40,866 nt of DNA from Campylobacter showae. Its GTDB lineage: Bacteria; Campylobacterota; Campylobacteria; Campylobacterales; Campylobacteraceae. Both the position numbers and the translations under genes were made by a program. This document shows positions 32,102-40,479 of this stretch, piece after piece; positions within the stretch are counted from its first letter, which is position 1, and every line of letters starts with the position of its first letter. The DNA lies in the NCBI RefSeq assembly GCF_900573985.1, contig NZ_UWOK01000003.1, positions 1 through 40,866 of the forward strand, read 5' to 3'. The notes beneath the pieces are model-generated. The model was not told where the DNA came from. It saw only the letters and a list, made by a program, of their open reading frames with translations, and ran no database searches.

Positions 32102-32121
32102 AAAGCCCCAAATGGGGCTTT
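32102..32121 (-). terminator. Intra-operon hairpin, attenuator-like
   Basis: AAAGCCCC...GGGGCTTT, a near-perfect 9-base stem with a two-base loop, lies between the first and second genes of the C39 operon. On the minus strand it has only a short T-run, so it may terminate partially or protect the upstream mRNA, raising the output of the first gene over the rest. Confidence 0.6.
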
Positions 32122-32125
32122 ATAA

Positions 32126-32707
32126 TTATCGGTAGTTTACTACCAATGCTCTATTGAGATTATTTTTCTCATAGCGCATTGCATCAGAGGCTATATAGCT
32201 TGATAAATCAGCATTGCGTAGTTTATATGCTGTGCCGTTTGCAAAACCTAATACGATGGCTCCCTGACTAAAAGTAGGGATAGGCACACCAAAAGCACCT
32301 GTCCTAGTAACCTTAGTAGCTGTTATCATTAGATATTCATCCTTGCTTGGATCCGCAACGCTTACAGCTTCCCTATATCTTTGTTCTGCCCAATAACCAC
32401 TTCCAGCACTATCATTCTGATAATATCCTAGTGCTTTTTTGTTTCTCTCCTCATCACTTAACCTAACCAGTTTACCTATCTGAACAAGAGAGGTAGAGCC
32501 AGATTTTATATTTATAAGCTCATAATAATCACTAGATACATAATATCCACCTTTTATGCTATTCATTTCTGCGGCATCTAATTTTTTGATGCCAAAGTCA
32601 ACATCACTCAATGCCCCGCCCGTAGCTTTAGATAAGAAATCATCGGCATTCAAGCTAGCTGTTGCTACTAAAGCACCTAGAAGCGCCACTTTAAAAACTT
32701 TTAACAT
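32126..32707 (-). CDS. Exported protein with Sec signal and internal double-glycine leader motif
   Basis: 193 residues. A Sec signal peptide (1-21, ending S-L-N-A) is followed by a segment fitting the double-glycine leader consensus: L-D-A-A-E-M-N-S-I-K-G-G (Leu43, Glu47, Met48, Ile51, Gly53-Gly54). Cleavage there would release a mature protein of about 139 residues starting Y-Y-V-S-S. Having both signals suits a protein exported by Sec and trimmed in the periplasm by the C39 peptidase of the same operon. The mature part resembles nothing I recognise. AAAGGAG precedes the ATG. Confidence 0.7.
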   Translation of the reverse strand: MLKVFKVALLGALVATASLNADDFLSKATGGALSDVDFGIKKLDAAEMNSIKGGYYVSSDYYELINIKSGSTSLVQIGKLVRLSDEERNKKALGYYQNDSAGSGYWAEQRYREAVSVADPSKDEYLMITATKVTRTGAFGVPIPTFSQGAIVLGFANGTAYKLRNADLSSYIASDAMRYEKNNLNRALVVNYR

Positions 32708-32725
32708 CGTGTCTCCTTTATAAGA

Positions 32726-32748
32726 ATTGTTATCAACAATGGATTATA
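32726..32748 (-). promoter_or_regulatory. Promoter and palindromic operator of the C39 operon
   Basis: On the minus strand a TATAAT -10 (32743-32748) is followed directly by the palindrome ATTGTTATCAACAAT (32726-32740). Its 11-base core TGTTATCAACA is identical to that of the second par operator (29009-29019). A repressor bound there would cover the transcription start. Confidence 0.6.
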
Positions 32749-32883
32749 GCATATTTTTTAAAGATTTAACCATTATTGATAAAAAATTATTACACCAGTA
32801 TTCAATTTATTCCTAAGAGCTCGAATATATCGATTATTTGGATCTTAAAATTATATATCTTTAAATTAGATTTATAAGCCATT

Positions 32884-33966
32884 TTATTTTAACCCTTTTT
32901 CCCAGCTATCCAAGATCCTTTTCATCTGTGTGATCTTATCTTGCTCGTTTTGCCACTGATCTAAATCTAAAGACTGCCTCTTTTCGGTATCTGCCATAAA
33001 GATTAGAGCCTTATAAATTCCACCAAGCAACCGCTTCATAAATTCTTTTTTCCCTAGCACCGCAAACAACGTTTGCTTTTCACTAAAAGCAGTAAAATAT
33101 GGTCTGCTATCAGCTTCTATCTTTGTGATCCTAAAAATTTCGCCCTTAGATCGAGGCTCATCAGATATGGAATAGTAAAAACCATAAAAGACACTAGGAT
33201 CTTGACCTGATCTTTTGTATCTTTGCTCCAAATATTTCATTATCTGGTTTGCCTGTTTGTCAGTCTTATTCCCAAAATTTACCCTTATCCTGACAATCTT
33301 CTTGCCTTGTTTTTCGATCGGTTCGATACTATAAATTTCAAGATCGCTTTTAGCATTGATCTCTTTAACAGCAGGCATTAATACAAATCGACTAATATCT
33401 GTAAAATCTTTATAGCTTTTTGGTAAAACAAGCATTTTTTTAAGTGCTTCGATCTCAATATCTCTATAAGAGAGCAGCCGATAGTCTTTTAACAGAGCAT
33501 AAATTCTAATGGCATATTTACTCTCAAACTGCCTGATGTATTCGACCTGATGAATCTTTGTGTATTGGGTTAATTCTAGCAAAAAAGGCTTCATCTCATC
33601 GTTAAATCGGACTGTAATCGTGCGCACCTTTGGTTTAAATTTAAAAGAGCTAAAAATGCTATATGCCTCCCAGGTACCGTCAGGTCGCTCGATCTCAAAT
33701 ATCTGTTTAAGCAGCCCTCTGCATAGATCTTTGATATAGCTATCATTTGTCTCACTGAAACCAAGCTTTTTTACAAAATCATCAGATGAAATCTCGTATA
33801 TTAAAAAATCCGTGTCGTCTTGCTTGACAAGTGTGCTGATCTGATAAAAAGCCTTTAGCTCATTTGCACTCATTTTTGCCCTAGCTGTGCTTATCGCTGG
33901 GCTAGTTCTTGATTGATTACGAGTAAACCCCTTATCTAAGATTACAATATCATCATGTTCGGGCAT
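32884..33966 (-). CDS. rep: Rep_3 replication initiator of plasmid B
   Basis: 360 residues with two winged-helix domains: M-S-A-N-E-L-K-A-F-Y-Q in the first and R-Q-F-E-S-K-Y-A-I-R-I-Y-A-L-L-K-D-Y in the second, as in RepE/RepB-type initiators of Helicobacter and Campylobacter theta plasmids. The ATG at 33966 (M-P-E-H-D-D) is chosen over a TTG at 33984 because TAGGAA lies 8 bases upstream of it. Its C-terminus is homologous to the relic at 27004-27249. Confidence 0.88.
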   Translation of the reverse strand: MPEHDDIVILDKGFTRNQSRTSPAISTARAKMSANELKAFYQISTLVKQDDTDFLIYEISSDDFVKKLGFSETNDSYIKDLCRGLLKQIFEIERPDGTWEAYSIFSSFKFKPKVRTITVRFNDEMKPFLLELTQYTKIHQVEYIRQFESKYAIRIYALLKDYRLLSYRDIEIEALKKMLVLPKSYKDFTDISRFVLMPAVKEINAKSDLEIYSIEPIEKQGKKIVRIRVNFGNKTDKQANQIMKYLEQRYKRSGQDPSVFYGFYYSISDEPRSKGEIFRITKIEADSRPYFTAFSEKQTLFAVLGKKEFMKRLLGGIYKALIFMADTEKRQSLDLDQWQNEQDKITQMKRILDSWEKGLK

Positions 33967-34020
33967 TTTTATTCCTAAAAGCAAACTTAAAACATAGAAA
34001 TTTTATCTATTCTAAGCTTA

Positions 34021-34132
34021 AAACCGAGTTAATAATATCTCTCTCGGGTTTCTCTTAAATTTGAAATCAAAAAACTCGGGTTTCTCTTAAATTTGAAATC
34101 AAAAAACTCGGTTTTGAAATCAAAAAACTCGG
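34021..34132 (+). repeat. Iterons of the plasmid B origin
   Basis: Three direct copies of a 20-base core (TTTGAAATCAAAAAACTCGG) start at 34060, 34092 and 34113. The first two lie within a longer duplicated block containing CTCGGGTTTCTCTTAAAT. An inverted half-site AAACCGAGTT sits at 34021-34030 towards rep. The sequence is unrelated to the plasmid A iterons, predicting compatible replication. The rest of the 448-base gap (33967-34414) holds the GC-rich module flank. Confidence 0.85.
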
Positions 34133-34264
34133 TTTTATATCATTATAACCCCCTAAAATACGGCTCTAGAAGCAACCGACAAATTCAAGACAAATTTACA
34201 ATAAACAAATTCAGCGCAACAGATTTTTTTACGATTTTTTTGGCTCGAGCGTATTAGAGAATCA

Positions 34265-34382
34265 AATCGGAACCGGGGCGTGTGTACGTGCTTGTGCTTA
34301 CGCACTGCGCACCGCCCCCTTACCCCCTGTTTTGCCTTGCTCATGCGCTAAAGCGCCGCAAGGCTACTTCTTTTTAGAGGAT
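34265..34382. promoter_or_regulatory. GC-rich conserved module flank, plasmid B version
   Basis: About 95% identical to 8955-9068, with GCCCCCTTAC kept at 34314-34323. Here it is followed by vapD and not directly by mobA. Confidence 0.45.
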
Positions 34383-34414
34383 ATGATATAATTCATTAAA
34401 AAACGGAGCGAAAA

Positions 34415-34702
34415 ATGTATGCTATAGCTTTTGATTTAAAGATCGATGACTTAAAAAAGACTTACGGGGAGCCTTATAACCGTGCATATGACGAAATAAG
34501 GCAGGAATTGGAAGCTCTGGGGTTTGAGTGGACTCAAGGTAGCGTTTACATGAGCGTAGCCAAGGAAAACACTTTAACGACGGTCTATAAAGCCATTAAT
34601 CGTTTATCCGGGATCGATTGGTTTAAAAAATCAGTGCGAGATATACGCGCTTTTAAGGTCGAGGACTGGTCAGACTTTACCGACATCGTCAAGGGAAATT
34701 AG
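34415..34702 (+). CDS. vapD: VapD-family endoribonuclease
   Basis: 95 residues closely resembling Helicobacter pylori VapD: opening A-F-D-L-K-I-D (Asp7), then [10 protein letters not shown] and D-I-R-A-F-K-V-E-D. Family members have a Cas2-like ferredoxin fold and purine-specific mRNA cleavage activity. No VapX-type antitoxin is visible next to it. A TATAAT -10 and GGAG precede the ATG. It is present only in the plasmid B copy of the module. Confidence 0.92.
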   Translation: MYAIAFDLKIDDLKKTYGEPYNRAYDEIRQELEALGFEWTQGSVYMSVAKENTLTTVYKAINRLSGIDWFKKSVRDIRAFKVEDWSDFTDIVKGN

Positions 34703-34719
34703 GTAAATAAGGCTAAAAT

Positions 34720-36351
34720 TTATCTGCTCATTCCCATACCGCTACCGCTACGTTTGCGCTTTTCTCGGTCTTGCTCCTCTTTTTGCTCGAGAATCAGCCG
34801 TTTTGCATGCTCGATAAGGTTGCCAATAGTTGATTTAGCTCGCTGGAATAGTTGTTCAACTGCTCTTCTTGCGTCTTGATATAGTTTTCGTATCTCGTCA
34901 TCTCTTTTTCTAATAGCTCTATATTCTGTCCATTGATTTGTATTTTCTTCGTCAAGTCGTCTATAACGCTCTCGTATTCGTTCTTGATGTTCTGCAGCAG
35001 CTCGTTGATTTCTTTTTCGTCTGTCGCTTTCCAGTCGTTTAGCCTCATCGCTAGATCGTTGCTGTAGTCTCGCTCTTGTTTCAACTCTAGGAGCAATTGC
35101 TTGACTTGCTGCGTCAATCTCTCGTTTTCTGTTATCAATTCCTCTTCTAATGCCGTCATCATCGCTTAATCCTCGATCGTCTTGATGTGTATGTAAGCCA
35201 TATTGCCATCCGTTTGCACTTTCTCTTTGGGTATTTCGAGGAAATAATTGGTCGCTTTTTTGCTCTTGGTTCTCTCGACGTATCTCATTTCCTGCGGAAT
35301 TTGCCACTGCGTTGCCGGGTTTATTTTGTTCCAGGTTATCCATATGCCCGAGCCTGCTCCGATCAGCGCGAATAATATCGCCGTTAGAGCCAAGGTCGTC
35401 CATTTGTAGGCGTTGGTCTGCTTGGCTGAGTCTTCTATCTTGCTGAATGTCGATTCTGCTTTTTGCTCGATGCTTTCTAGTTTTGAGTTCAAATTCTCCG
35501 ATATTGTATTCATCTCGCTTTGATACAAGTTCGTTAATTTGGTCTCGGTATTGTTGAATTTCTGATTGAATATCTCGGTTATGATATTGACGTATTCTTC
35601 GGATTGTTTCTGCGCCGCGCTCTTCAAGCTCTCTAGCGTCTTTGAAATCTGCATAAATTCCTCCTTGAAGTCTATTTTTTTTGGTACTACCCGGCAGGAT
35701 CACAGTGATCGAGTTTTTAGTCTCCCGGCTGATTTGTATATTTTCATCGCGTAGCAGTTCTAACATTTGAGCCCTGCTTTTGATTATTCCAGCTTCTACT
35801 AGCTCGTGTAAGGTTTTATCCAAAGCTTCAACGTTTGCGTAGTTTTTAATGTCTTTTTTGCTTGCGCTTATAGTATTTTTTCTGCCAGGATCGTCAGGAT
35901 CGCTAAAGCCGTATTCGAGATTTACGGCTTTTTTCCAAAGATCGATCCTGGTAAGGTCGGGTTTTGAGTAGAAAAACGGATTAAAGCTCGTTCCCGTGAC
36001 CAGGTCTATTTTCGGGATGATGAAATTTAGCTCCAGCCTACCGCCTTTGTCTTCGTGCTGCACCCACAAGATATTTACGCGCTCTTTCATAAAGTCGCCT
36101 AGTAGCGTGCGTTCAAAGTCAGCCATTATCTCTAGCTTAGTTTGTTCTGATATTCTTGCGGCGCTTTCTTGAAAGCTTAAAACTCCGAAGCATACCTTTT
36201 GTTTTTTTGAAATTTGGCTTATGATAGCCCTAGTTTGAGCCTCGTCGCCCTTTAAAATTTTTGCCGTACCCTGCTGTACTCTTTCGTTGAGGACGTAATT
36301 AACGCTACCTATACCGCCGCCGCTTTTACTGGGTAGAAATTTGACTATCAT
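34720..36351 (-). CDS. mobA: ColE1-type relaxase MobA (copy 3, plasmid B)
   Basis: Differs from the plasmid A copies only at the extreme C-terminus (Met instead of Leu, third from the end). Confidence 0.92.
   Translation of the reverse strand: MIVKFLPSKSGGGIGSVNYVLNERVQQGTAKILKGDEAQTRAIISQISKKQKVCFGVLSFQESAARISEQTKLEIMADFERTLLGDFMKERVNILWVQHEDKGGRLELNFIIPKIDLVTGTSFNPFFYSKPDLTRIDLWKKAVNLEYGFSDPDDPGRKNTISASKKDIKNYANVEALDKTLHELVEAGIIKSRAQMLELLRDENIQISRETKNSITVILPGSTKKNRLQGGIYADFKDARELEERGAETIRRIRQYHNRDIQSEIQQYRDQINELVSKRDEYNIGEFELKTRKHRAKSRIDIQQDRRLSQADQRLQMDDLGSNGDIIRADRSRLGHMDNLEQNKPGNAVANSAGNEIRRENQEQKSDQLFPRNTQRESANGWQYGLHTHQDDRGLSDDDGIRRGIDNRKREIDAASQAIAPRVETRARLQQRSSDEAKRLESDRRKRNQRAAAEHQERIRERYRRLDEENTNQWTEYRAIRKRDDEIRKLYQDARRAVEQLFQRAKSTIGNLIEHAKRLILEQKEEQDREKRKRSGSGMGMSR
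34794..35162 (-). CDS. mobD: MobD-like protein overprinted in mobA (copy 3)
   Basis: Identical to 9154-9522. Confidence 0.8.
   Translation of the reverse strand: MMTALEEELITENERLTQQVKQLLLELKQERDYSNDLAMRLNDWKATDEKEINELLQNIKNEYESVIDDLTKKIQINGQNIELLEKEMTRYENYIKTQEEQLNNYSSELNQLLATLSSMQNG
35166..35654 (-). CDS. mobB: MobB-like protein overprinted in mobA (copy 3)
   Basis: Identical to 9526-10014. Confidence 0.82.
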   Translation of the reverse strand: MQISKTLESLKSAAQKQSEEYVNIITEIFNQKFNNTETKLTNLYQSEMNTISENLNSKLESIEQKAESTFSKIEDSAKQTNAYKWTTLALTAILFALIGAGSGIWITWNKINPATQWQIPQEMRYVERTKSKKATNYFLEIPKEKVQTDGNMAYIHIKTIED

Positions 36352-36737
36352 CGTTTTTTGCTTTTTTGCTCGTCTTGATGTTTGCTGTTTAGAAGCTTAT
36401 AGATGCCCCTTAGGGCTTCAAACGACCTTGATATAATACTTAACCCTACCTTGTCAAGACTTTCGCCCTTGTTGAGCCTCGTAGCGATTTGATTGAGGTT
36501 ATTACCCTGGCGCGATAACTCAAGGATAAGCTCTTTTGTGAGTGGCGTTTTCGTAAGAGATCGCGATAGCATCGAATTTACGGCGTATTTGGTAAAATTT
36601 ACTCCCCCGTTCTCATCCATTTTTTCTTGAATTTTATTCCACTCCTCCGGCGTAAGACGCATTATTTTTGTGATGGTTCTAGTTTTTCCAGCTCTTTTTT
36701 TGCTTTTTGGAAAGCTTTTGTTCTGATCGTCAGTCAT
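36348..36737 (-). CDS. mobC: MobC relaxosome accessory protein (copy 3)
   Basis: Identical to 10708-11097. Confidence 0.88.
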   Translation of the reverse strand: MTDDQNKSFPKSKKRAGKTRTITKIMRLTPEEWNKIQEKMDENGGVNFTKYAVNSMLSRSLTKTPLTKELILELSRQGNNLNQIATRLNKGESLDKVGLSIISRSFEALRGIYKLLNSKHQDEQKSKKR

Positions 36738-36930
36738 TACTCCTGCCTTTAATCCAGCTTAAAATTTCGCTTAAAAACCATAAAGGTATGATAACTCCCA
36801 GCAAACAGGCTAATAGAAAAAAGACTGAAGAGAATATCAGCCAGCCTAGCATAAAGACGATACCTAGTGCTACAACGTATATGCAGCAAATTAAAATTTT
36901 ATTTTCTACGGACGAGTTATCGATCAAATT
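36730..36930 (-). CDS. Small membrane protein leading the mob operon (copy 3)
   Basis: Identical to 11090-11290. Confidence 0.6.
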   Translation of the reverse strand, partial: NLIDNSSVENKILICCIYVVALGIVFMLGWLIFSSVFFLLACLLGVIIPLWFLSEILSWIKGRSND

Positions 36931-36950
36931 TAAACCTCTCAATTGTTACG

Positions 36951-37060
36951 GCACGAGTCGCTTAAGGGGGTTAAGGGGGATTTGCCCCCTTACGAGCACC
37001 GAACGTTATACGAAATGCGAAAGCATTACGTATATACGGGCGGTATGCTCGCCCTATAAA
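36951..37060. promoter_or_regulatory. oriT: Candidate oriT (copy 3)
   Basis: Identical to 11311-11420. Both plasmids would therefore be served by the same relaxase. Confidence 0.5.
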
Positions 37061-37159
37061 ATATTTAACTATTTTTTAGAATTATAGCGCAAAAAGTTGG
37101 GGTTGTAAATAGGTGGGATGTTTGATATAATAAAAGCTAATCTCATCAAAAGGAAAACA

Positions 37160-37480
37160 ATGAAAAAAATCGTTTTAGCTATGGTCGTTGCCGGGCTATG
37201 CTCTTTAAATTTGAGTGCCGGGGAACTGGAGGATAATATCAAGAAATGCGACGGCGGCGATGCGCAGGCTTGTTTGAAAGTATCTGACGCTTATTTTTCA
37301 ATGGATGAGAATCACCCTAAAAGATCCGAATTTCATGAAAAAGCTTGTAATTTAAAAAATGCCGACGGTTGCATGTTGGTCGGGTTTAGCTATGAAAAAA
37401 AAGGCGATATGGCTAATGCTAAGAAATTTTATACTAGGGCTTGCGATTTAGGAAATGAAGTGGCTTGCACGATGAAGTAA
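37160..37480 (+). CDS. Secreted Sel1/Hcp-like cysteine-rich protein (copy 3)
   Basis: Identical to 11520-11840. Confidence 0.75.
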   Translation: MKKIVLAMVVAGLCSLNLSAGELEDNIKKCDGGDAQACLKVSDAYFSMDENHPKRSEFHEKACNLKNADGCMLVGFSYEKKGDMANAKKFYTRACDLGNEVACTMK

Positions 37481-37490
37481 AAAATTAAAA

Positions 37491-37522
37491 AATAAAGCCT
37501 GATCGCAAAATCAGGCTTTATT
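37491..37522. terminator. Bidirectional terminator (copy 3)
   Basis: Identical stem to 11851-11882. Confidence 0.88.
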
Positions 37523-37532
37523 ATCTAAGCGG

Positions 37533-37949
37533 TTAAAATATACCGCCAATCCCTTCCATAAAGAAGATATACTGAACCTCTTGGGCATATTTACGTTTTA
37601 AAATGACGTAGCAAGCTATGTTAATATAGTCTGCCTTATCATCCTCTAGCTTGTCTATATACATTTTTATAAGCTCTTTGGCGGCTTTCATAATATTGCC
37701 TCTACCTAGCGCAATAAAAATTTTATTTACTCTCTCGATCCTTTTGGTGCATCTTGCAGCCTCGTCGAGAAACTCATCGACCTTTTTGGCTACCGCCGGA
37801 GTAATACGCTCTATCGTAGCATCGGCTCGTAAGCCTAGTAGCCTAGAGATGATCATAACGTATTTTTCTTTGTCCTCAAGCGTAAGACTGTTATAATTAA
37901 CGCCTGGTGTTGGTTGTGGTTGTCCCGGTATTCCTGGAAATCTTGACAT
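37533..37949 (-). CDS. Unknown 138-residue protein (copy 3)
   Basis: Identical to 11893-12309. Confidence 0.65.
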   Translation of the reverse strand: MSRFPGIPGQPQPTPGVNYNSLTLEDKEKYVMIISRLLGLRADATIERITPAVAKKVDEFLDEAARCTKRIERVNKIFIALGRGNIMKAAKELIKMYIDKLEDDKADYINIACYVILKRKYAQEVQYIFFMEGIGGIF

Positions 37950-37963
37950 GTTTCTATCCTTTT

Positions 37964-38086
37964 TTATTTTTTATGATTTGTTTGGTTTATAGTGTTGGTA
38001 TTGCTATGCCCAACGCTAAATAAAGCGCTGCAACCCGCGAGGATCACTGAAAGCGCAACTAAAAATGCTATAATTGTTTTTTTCAC
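37964..38086 (-). CDS. 40-residue lipoprotein, GTG start (copy 3)
   Basis: Identical to 12324-12446. Confidence 0.7.
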   Translation of the reverse strand: MKKTIIAFLVALSVILAGCSALFSVGHSNTNTINQTNHKK

Positions 38087-38350
38087 TTAACAACTCCTTT
38101 TGTTTATTGTAATTCGGACAAAGGGGGTTTTATTCACTCAAACAATTTTTGCGTAATTCGAAATTTAAGGGCATAATACGCCCTAGCCTGAAATCTCTTG
38201 TTTAAAAAACATTGATAAATATCACGTTTTAAAAACGCCCGTAAAATGTTACTGTTTTGTTGATTTTTTGCTCTTTGTCCGCCACTGGCGGCTTATGAGC
38301 TGCTTGAATGTATTAAGTAGCCTTAAATCCGAATTACAGGGGGAATTATA
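38087..38350 (-). promoter_or_regulatory. Promoter and structured leader of the small lipoprotein (copy 3)
   Basis: Identical to 12447-12710. Confidence 0.5.
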
Positions 38351-38461
38351 GCAGAGGACGGCTTAAAAATTTATATAAATCTACTTAGTTTTTCTTGAAT
38401 TGTAGTATAGTAAAAAATGATAACTCTTATTATTTATAATAATGCTGGTATTTAATATATA

Positions 38462-38707
38462 TTAGCATTTAATCCTATTGCCTTGCTCTTCCCATTCCTT
38501 AGCTATTTTTTTGATTTGAGCTAGGTTGTCTTGGGCGGTTTGCCACTGATCTAGATCGAGCTGATTTTTCTTTTCGTTCTCGGCCGTAAAGATCAGAGCG
38601 TTGTAAATTCCACCTATTAGGCGCGCAGCAAAGTCTTTTTTGCCCATGATCGCGAATATTACGTCTTTTCCGCTATAAGCCGTATAATAAGGCCTATCTT
38701 TTGATGC
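38462..38707 (-). pseudogene. Relic of a Rep_3 initiator gene (copy 3)
   Basis: Identical to 12822-13067. In plasmid B the relic coexists with its intact relative at 32884-33966. Confidence 0.82.
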
Positions 38708-38744
38708 TCAAATAGTAAAAAATCCAAAGAACCTGACTGTAGAC

Positions 38745-38810
38745 ATGGTGGAGATAGAAAATCCGCTTAAAAAGAAACCTTCTAAGCAAGATCCGGACTT
38801 TGATCGATAG
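38745..38810 (+). other. Short open-frame tail next to the rep relic (copy 3)
   Basis: Identical to 13105-13170. Confidence 0.3.
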
Positions 38811-38854
38811 CTAAATGCTAATGAAAATGTTTGTTTTCAATAGTAAAAGAGAGG

Positions 38855-38877
38855 AAAGCCCTAGTTTAGGGGCTTTT
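38855..38877 (+). terminator. Hairpin terminator (copy 3)
   Basis: Identical to 13215-13237. Confidence 0.6.
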
Positions 38878-39023
38878 GAAAGGGGTATTTTTTAGTTTAA
38901 GGTTTATGGGCGGCAAGGCCGGGCGAAGCTTAAAGAGTAGGATGTCGTATTTTAGGGGGTTTGGGGTTTAAGGTTTCTAATGCCCGTTTTCTTTGTATGA
39001 AGATCCATCTTGTCAAAGCCATT

Positions 39024-39305
39024 TTAGGAGAAACGCGTCAAATTTCGCTTATAGATCCCCAATATTTCTATCGCATTATCGCTGATCGAAAAAGTAACAG
39101 TGTAGCCTTTAAAAATTAAATCTCTTATGTTTTCTCGGTCGATAGTCTTGTTTTTGCGGTAGGAGTAAGGCATATCCGGGATTTTTATGATCTGGGCTTT
39201 TAAATTTTGTATAAAAGTATCTGCCCTTGATTTACTATCTCTAGCGATATAATCGGCGATTTCGCCTAATTCATCCAAAAACTCACCGGCGTATTTAATT
39301 ACCAC
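39024..39305 (-). CDS. ParE/RelE-superfamily toxin (second turn of plasmid B)
   Basis: Identical to 27566-27847. Confidence 0.82.
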   Translation of the reverse strand: MVIKYAGEFLDELGEIADYIARDSKSRADTFIQNLKAQIIKIPDMPYSYRKNKTIDRENIRDLIFKGYTVTFSISDNAIEILGIYKRNLTRFS

Positions 39306-39562
39306 TGATAGCCTCGCTTGGCTAGCTGCTGCGAAAATTCATTTTCTGAATAAAATTTGAGTTCGCCCTTGTCTAGTTTTTCAACGGTACGTTTTAGTTT
39401 TGCAGCATCGGTTTGGCTTATCTCGCCGATAAGTGCCTCGATCATATCGCCGTCAAGTTCTATTACGTTGATTTTTTCGCCAAATAGCTGCTTCATAGCG
39501 TTGATAATATCGCTAGTCAGCGTAAAGCCGTCTTTAGCTTGAAGCATAACTGCATTTGTCAT
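39299..39562 (-). CDS. Antitoxin partner (second turn of plasmid B)
   Basis: Identical to 27841-28104. Confidence 0.72.
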   Translation of the reverse strand: MTNAVMLQAKDGFTLTSDIINAMKQLFGEKINVIELDGDMIEALIGEISQTDAAKLKRTVEKLDKGELKFYSENEFSQQLAKRGYQW

Positions 39563-39587
39563 TTCTTACTCCTTGTATTTACCGTCA

Positions 39588-39860
39588 TTATATCGCACCG
39601 TTTTTAATGGCTGCCATTTTTTCTCTAATGATCGATCTTAGGTATTGCGTTCTATTCGTTCTGGTTATATAGCCCATTTCATCTAAAAAAGCTAGTTCGT
39701 CGCTGGATAGAAACATCGTGGTTCTTTTATTTGCTGGATTCGCGCTTTTTGGTCTGCCACCAGTTTTTTTCGTTTTAATAGCCGCGTCTTGGGCTTGAAA
39801 ATCCGCAGTGGTTAAAATTTCTAATCCAGCTTCTGATAGGTCTAAATTTAGTTTGGCCAT
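39588..39860 (-). CDS. RHH partition partner (second turn of plasmid B)
   Basis: Identical to 28130-28402. Confidence 0.75.
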   Translation of the reverse strand: MAKLNLDLSEAGLEILTTADFQAQDAAIKTKKTGGRPKSANPANKRTTMFLSSDELAFLDEMGYITRTNRTQYLRSIIREKMAAIKNGAI

Positions 39861-40423
39861 TATTTATTCTCCTTTATGTAATCTATGATCTTGTTATACA
39901 TTTCGATAAAAGATCGGTATTGCCTCTTTGATAGTGGGCTTTCATCGTAAAGCTCGGTAAAGCTTTTACCCATAGTTATAGCGTTTTCAAAAGCTCTTGA
40001 GCTTTTTAGGACGAAAAATTTATTACATACTATTTTTGCGTTTTTAATTTCTAAGACGGTTTCGTCGAATTCTTTTTGAGAGGATATGTCCGTTATGATC
40101 CCTAAAATTCTACGGTCGAGCGGTCTTATTTGGGATATGGTGCTTGCAGCTCTTTTAATAGCGTTTGGATTCGGAGTGATCGGCACTATAATAAAATCGC
40201 AGCGCTTGAGGATATCGAATACTCCGGCCGAAGCAAATCCGCCGAAGTCGTAGATCGTATCGGGTGCGATCTCGCATCGATCCAATATTTTGCCTTTTTT
40301 ATAAAACTGCGGCACTACCGAGTCGTCGTTGCTTTGCCAATTTAAGCCCAGGTCTTTTGCTAAACTAAAGCTCAGCGGCGTTTTTCCTACTCCGCCTTTT
40401 AATTGTAAAACCGCTAAAATCAT
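39860..40423 (-). CDS. parA: Small ParA ATPase (second turn of plasmid B)
   Basis: Identical to 28402-28965. Confidence 0.85.
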   Translation of the reverse strand: MILAVLQLKGGVGKTPLSFSLAKDLGLNWQSNDDSVVPQFYKKGKILDRCEIAPDTIYDFGGFASAGVFDILKRCDFIIVPITPNPNAIKRAASTISQIRPLDRRILGIITDISSQKEFDETVLEIKNAKIVCNKFFVLKSSRAFENAITMGKSFTELYDESPLSKRQYRSFIEMYNKIIDYIKENK

Positions 40424-40437
40424 GCTTATACCTTTTA

Positions 40438-40479
40438 TATGTTAATAACATAAATATAATATTGTATGTTATCAACATA
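40438..40479 (-). promoter_or_regulatory. Twin palindromic par operators (second turn of plasmid B)
   Basis: Identical to 28980-29021. Confidence 0.65.

Larger units (their letters stand above)
34265..38976. repeat. Shared mobilisation module, copy 3 (B-type, with vapD)
   Basis: Here mobA ends G-M-G-M-S-R and a vapD gene of about 0.33 kb sits between the GC-rich flank (34265-34382) and mobA. In plasmid A those two segments are adjacent. The rest is collinear with the other copies at an offset of 11,458 from copy 2. Confidence 0.85.

Noticed and set aside
34153..34344. 63-codon minus-strand frame over the plasmid B GC-rich flank
   Set aside because: No binding site, and the overlapping GC-rich segment is conserved with indels and substitutions that do not respect this frame in plasmid A.
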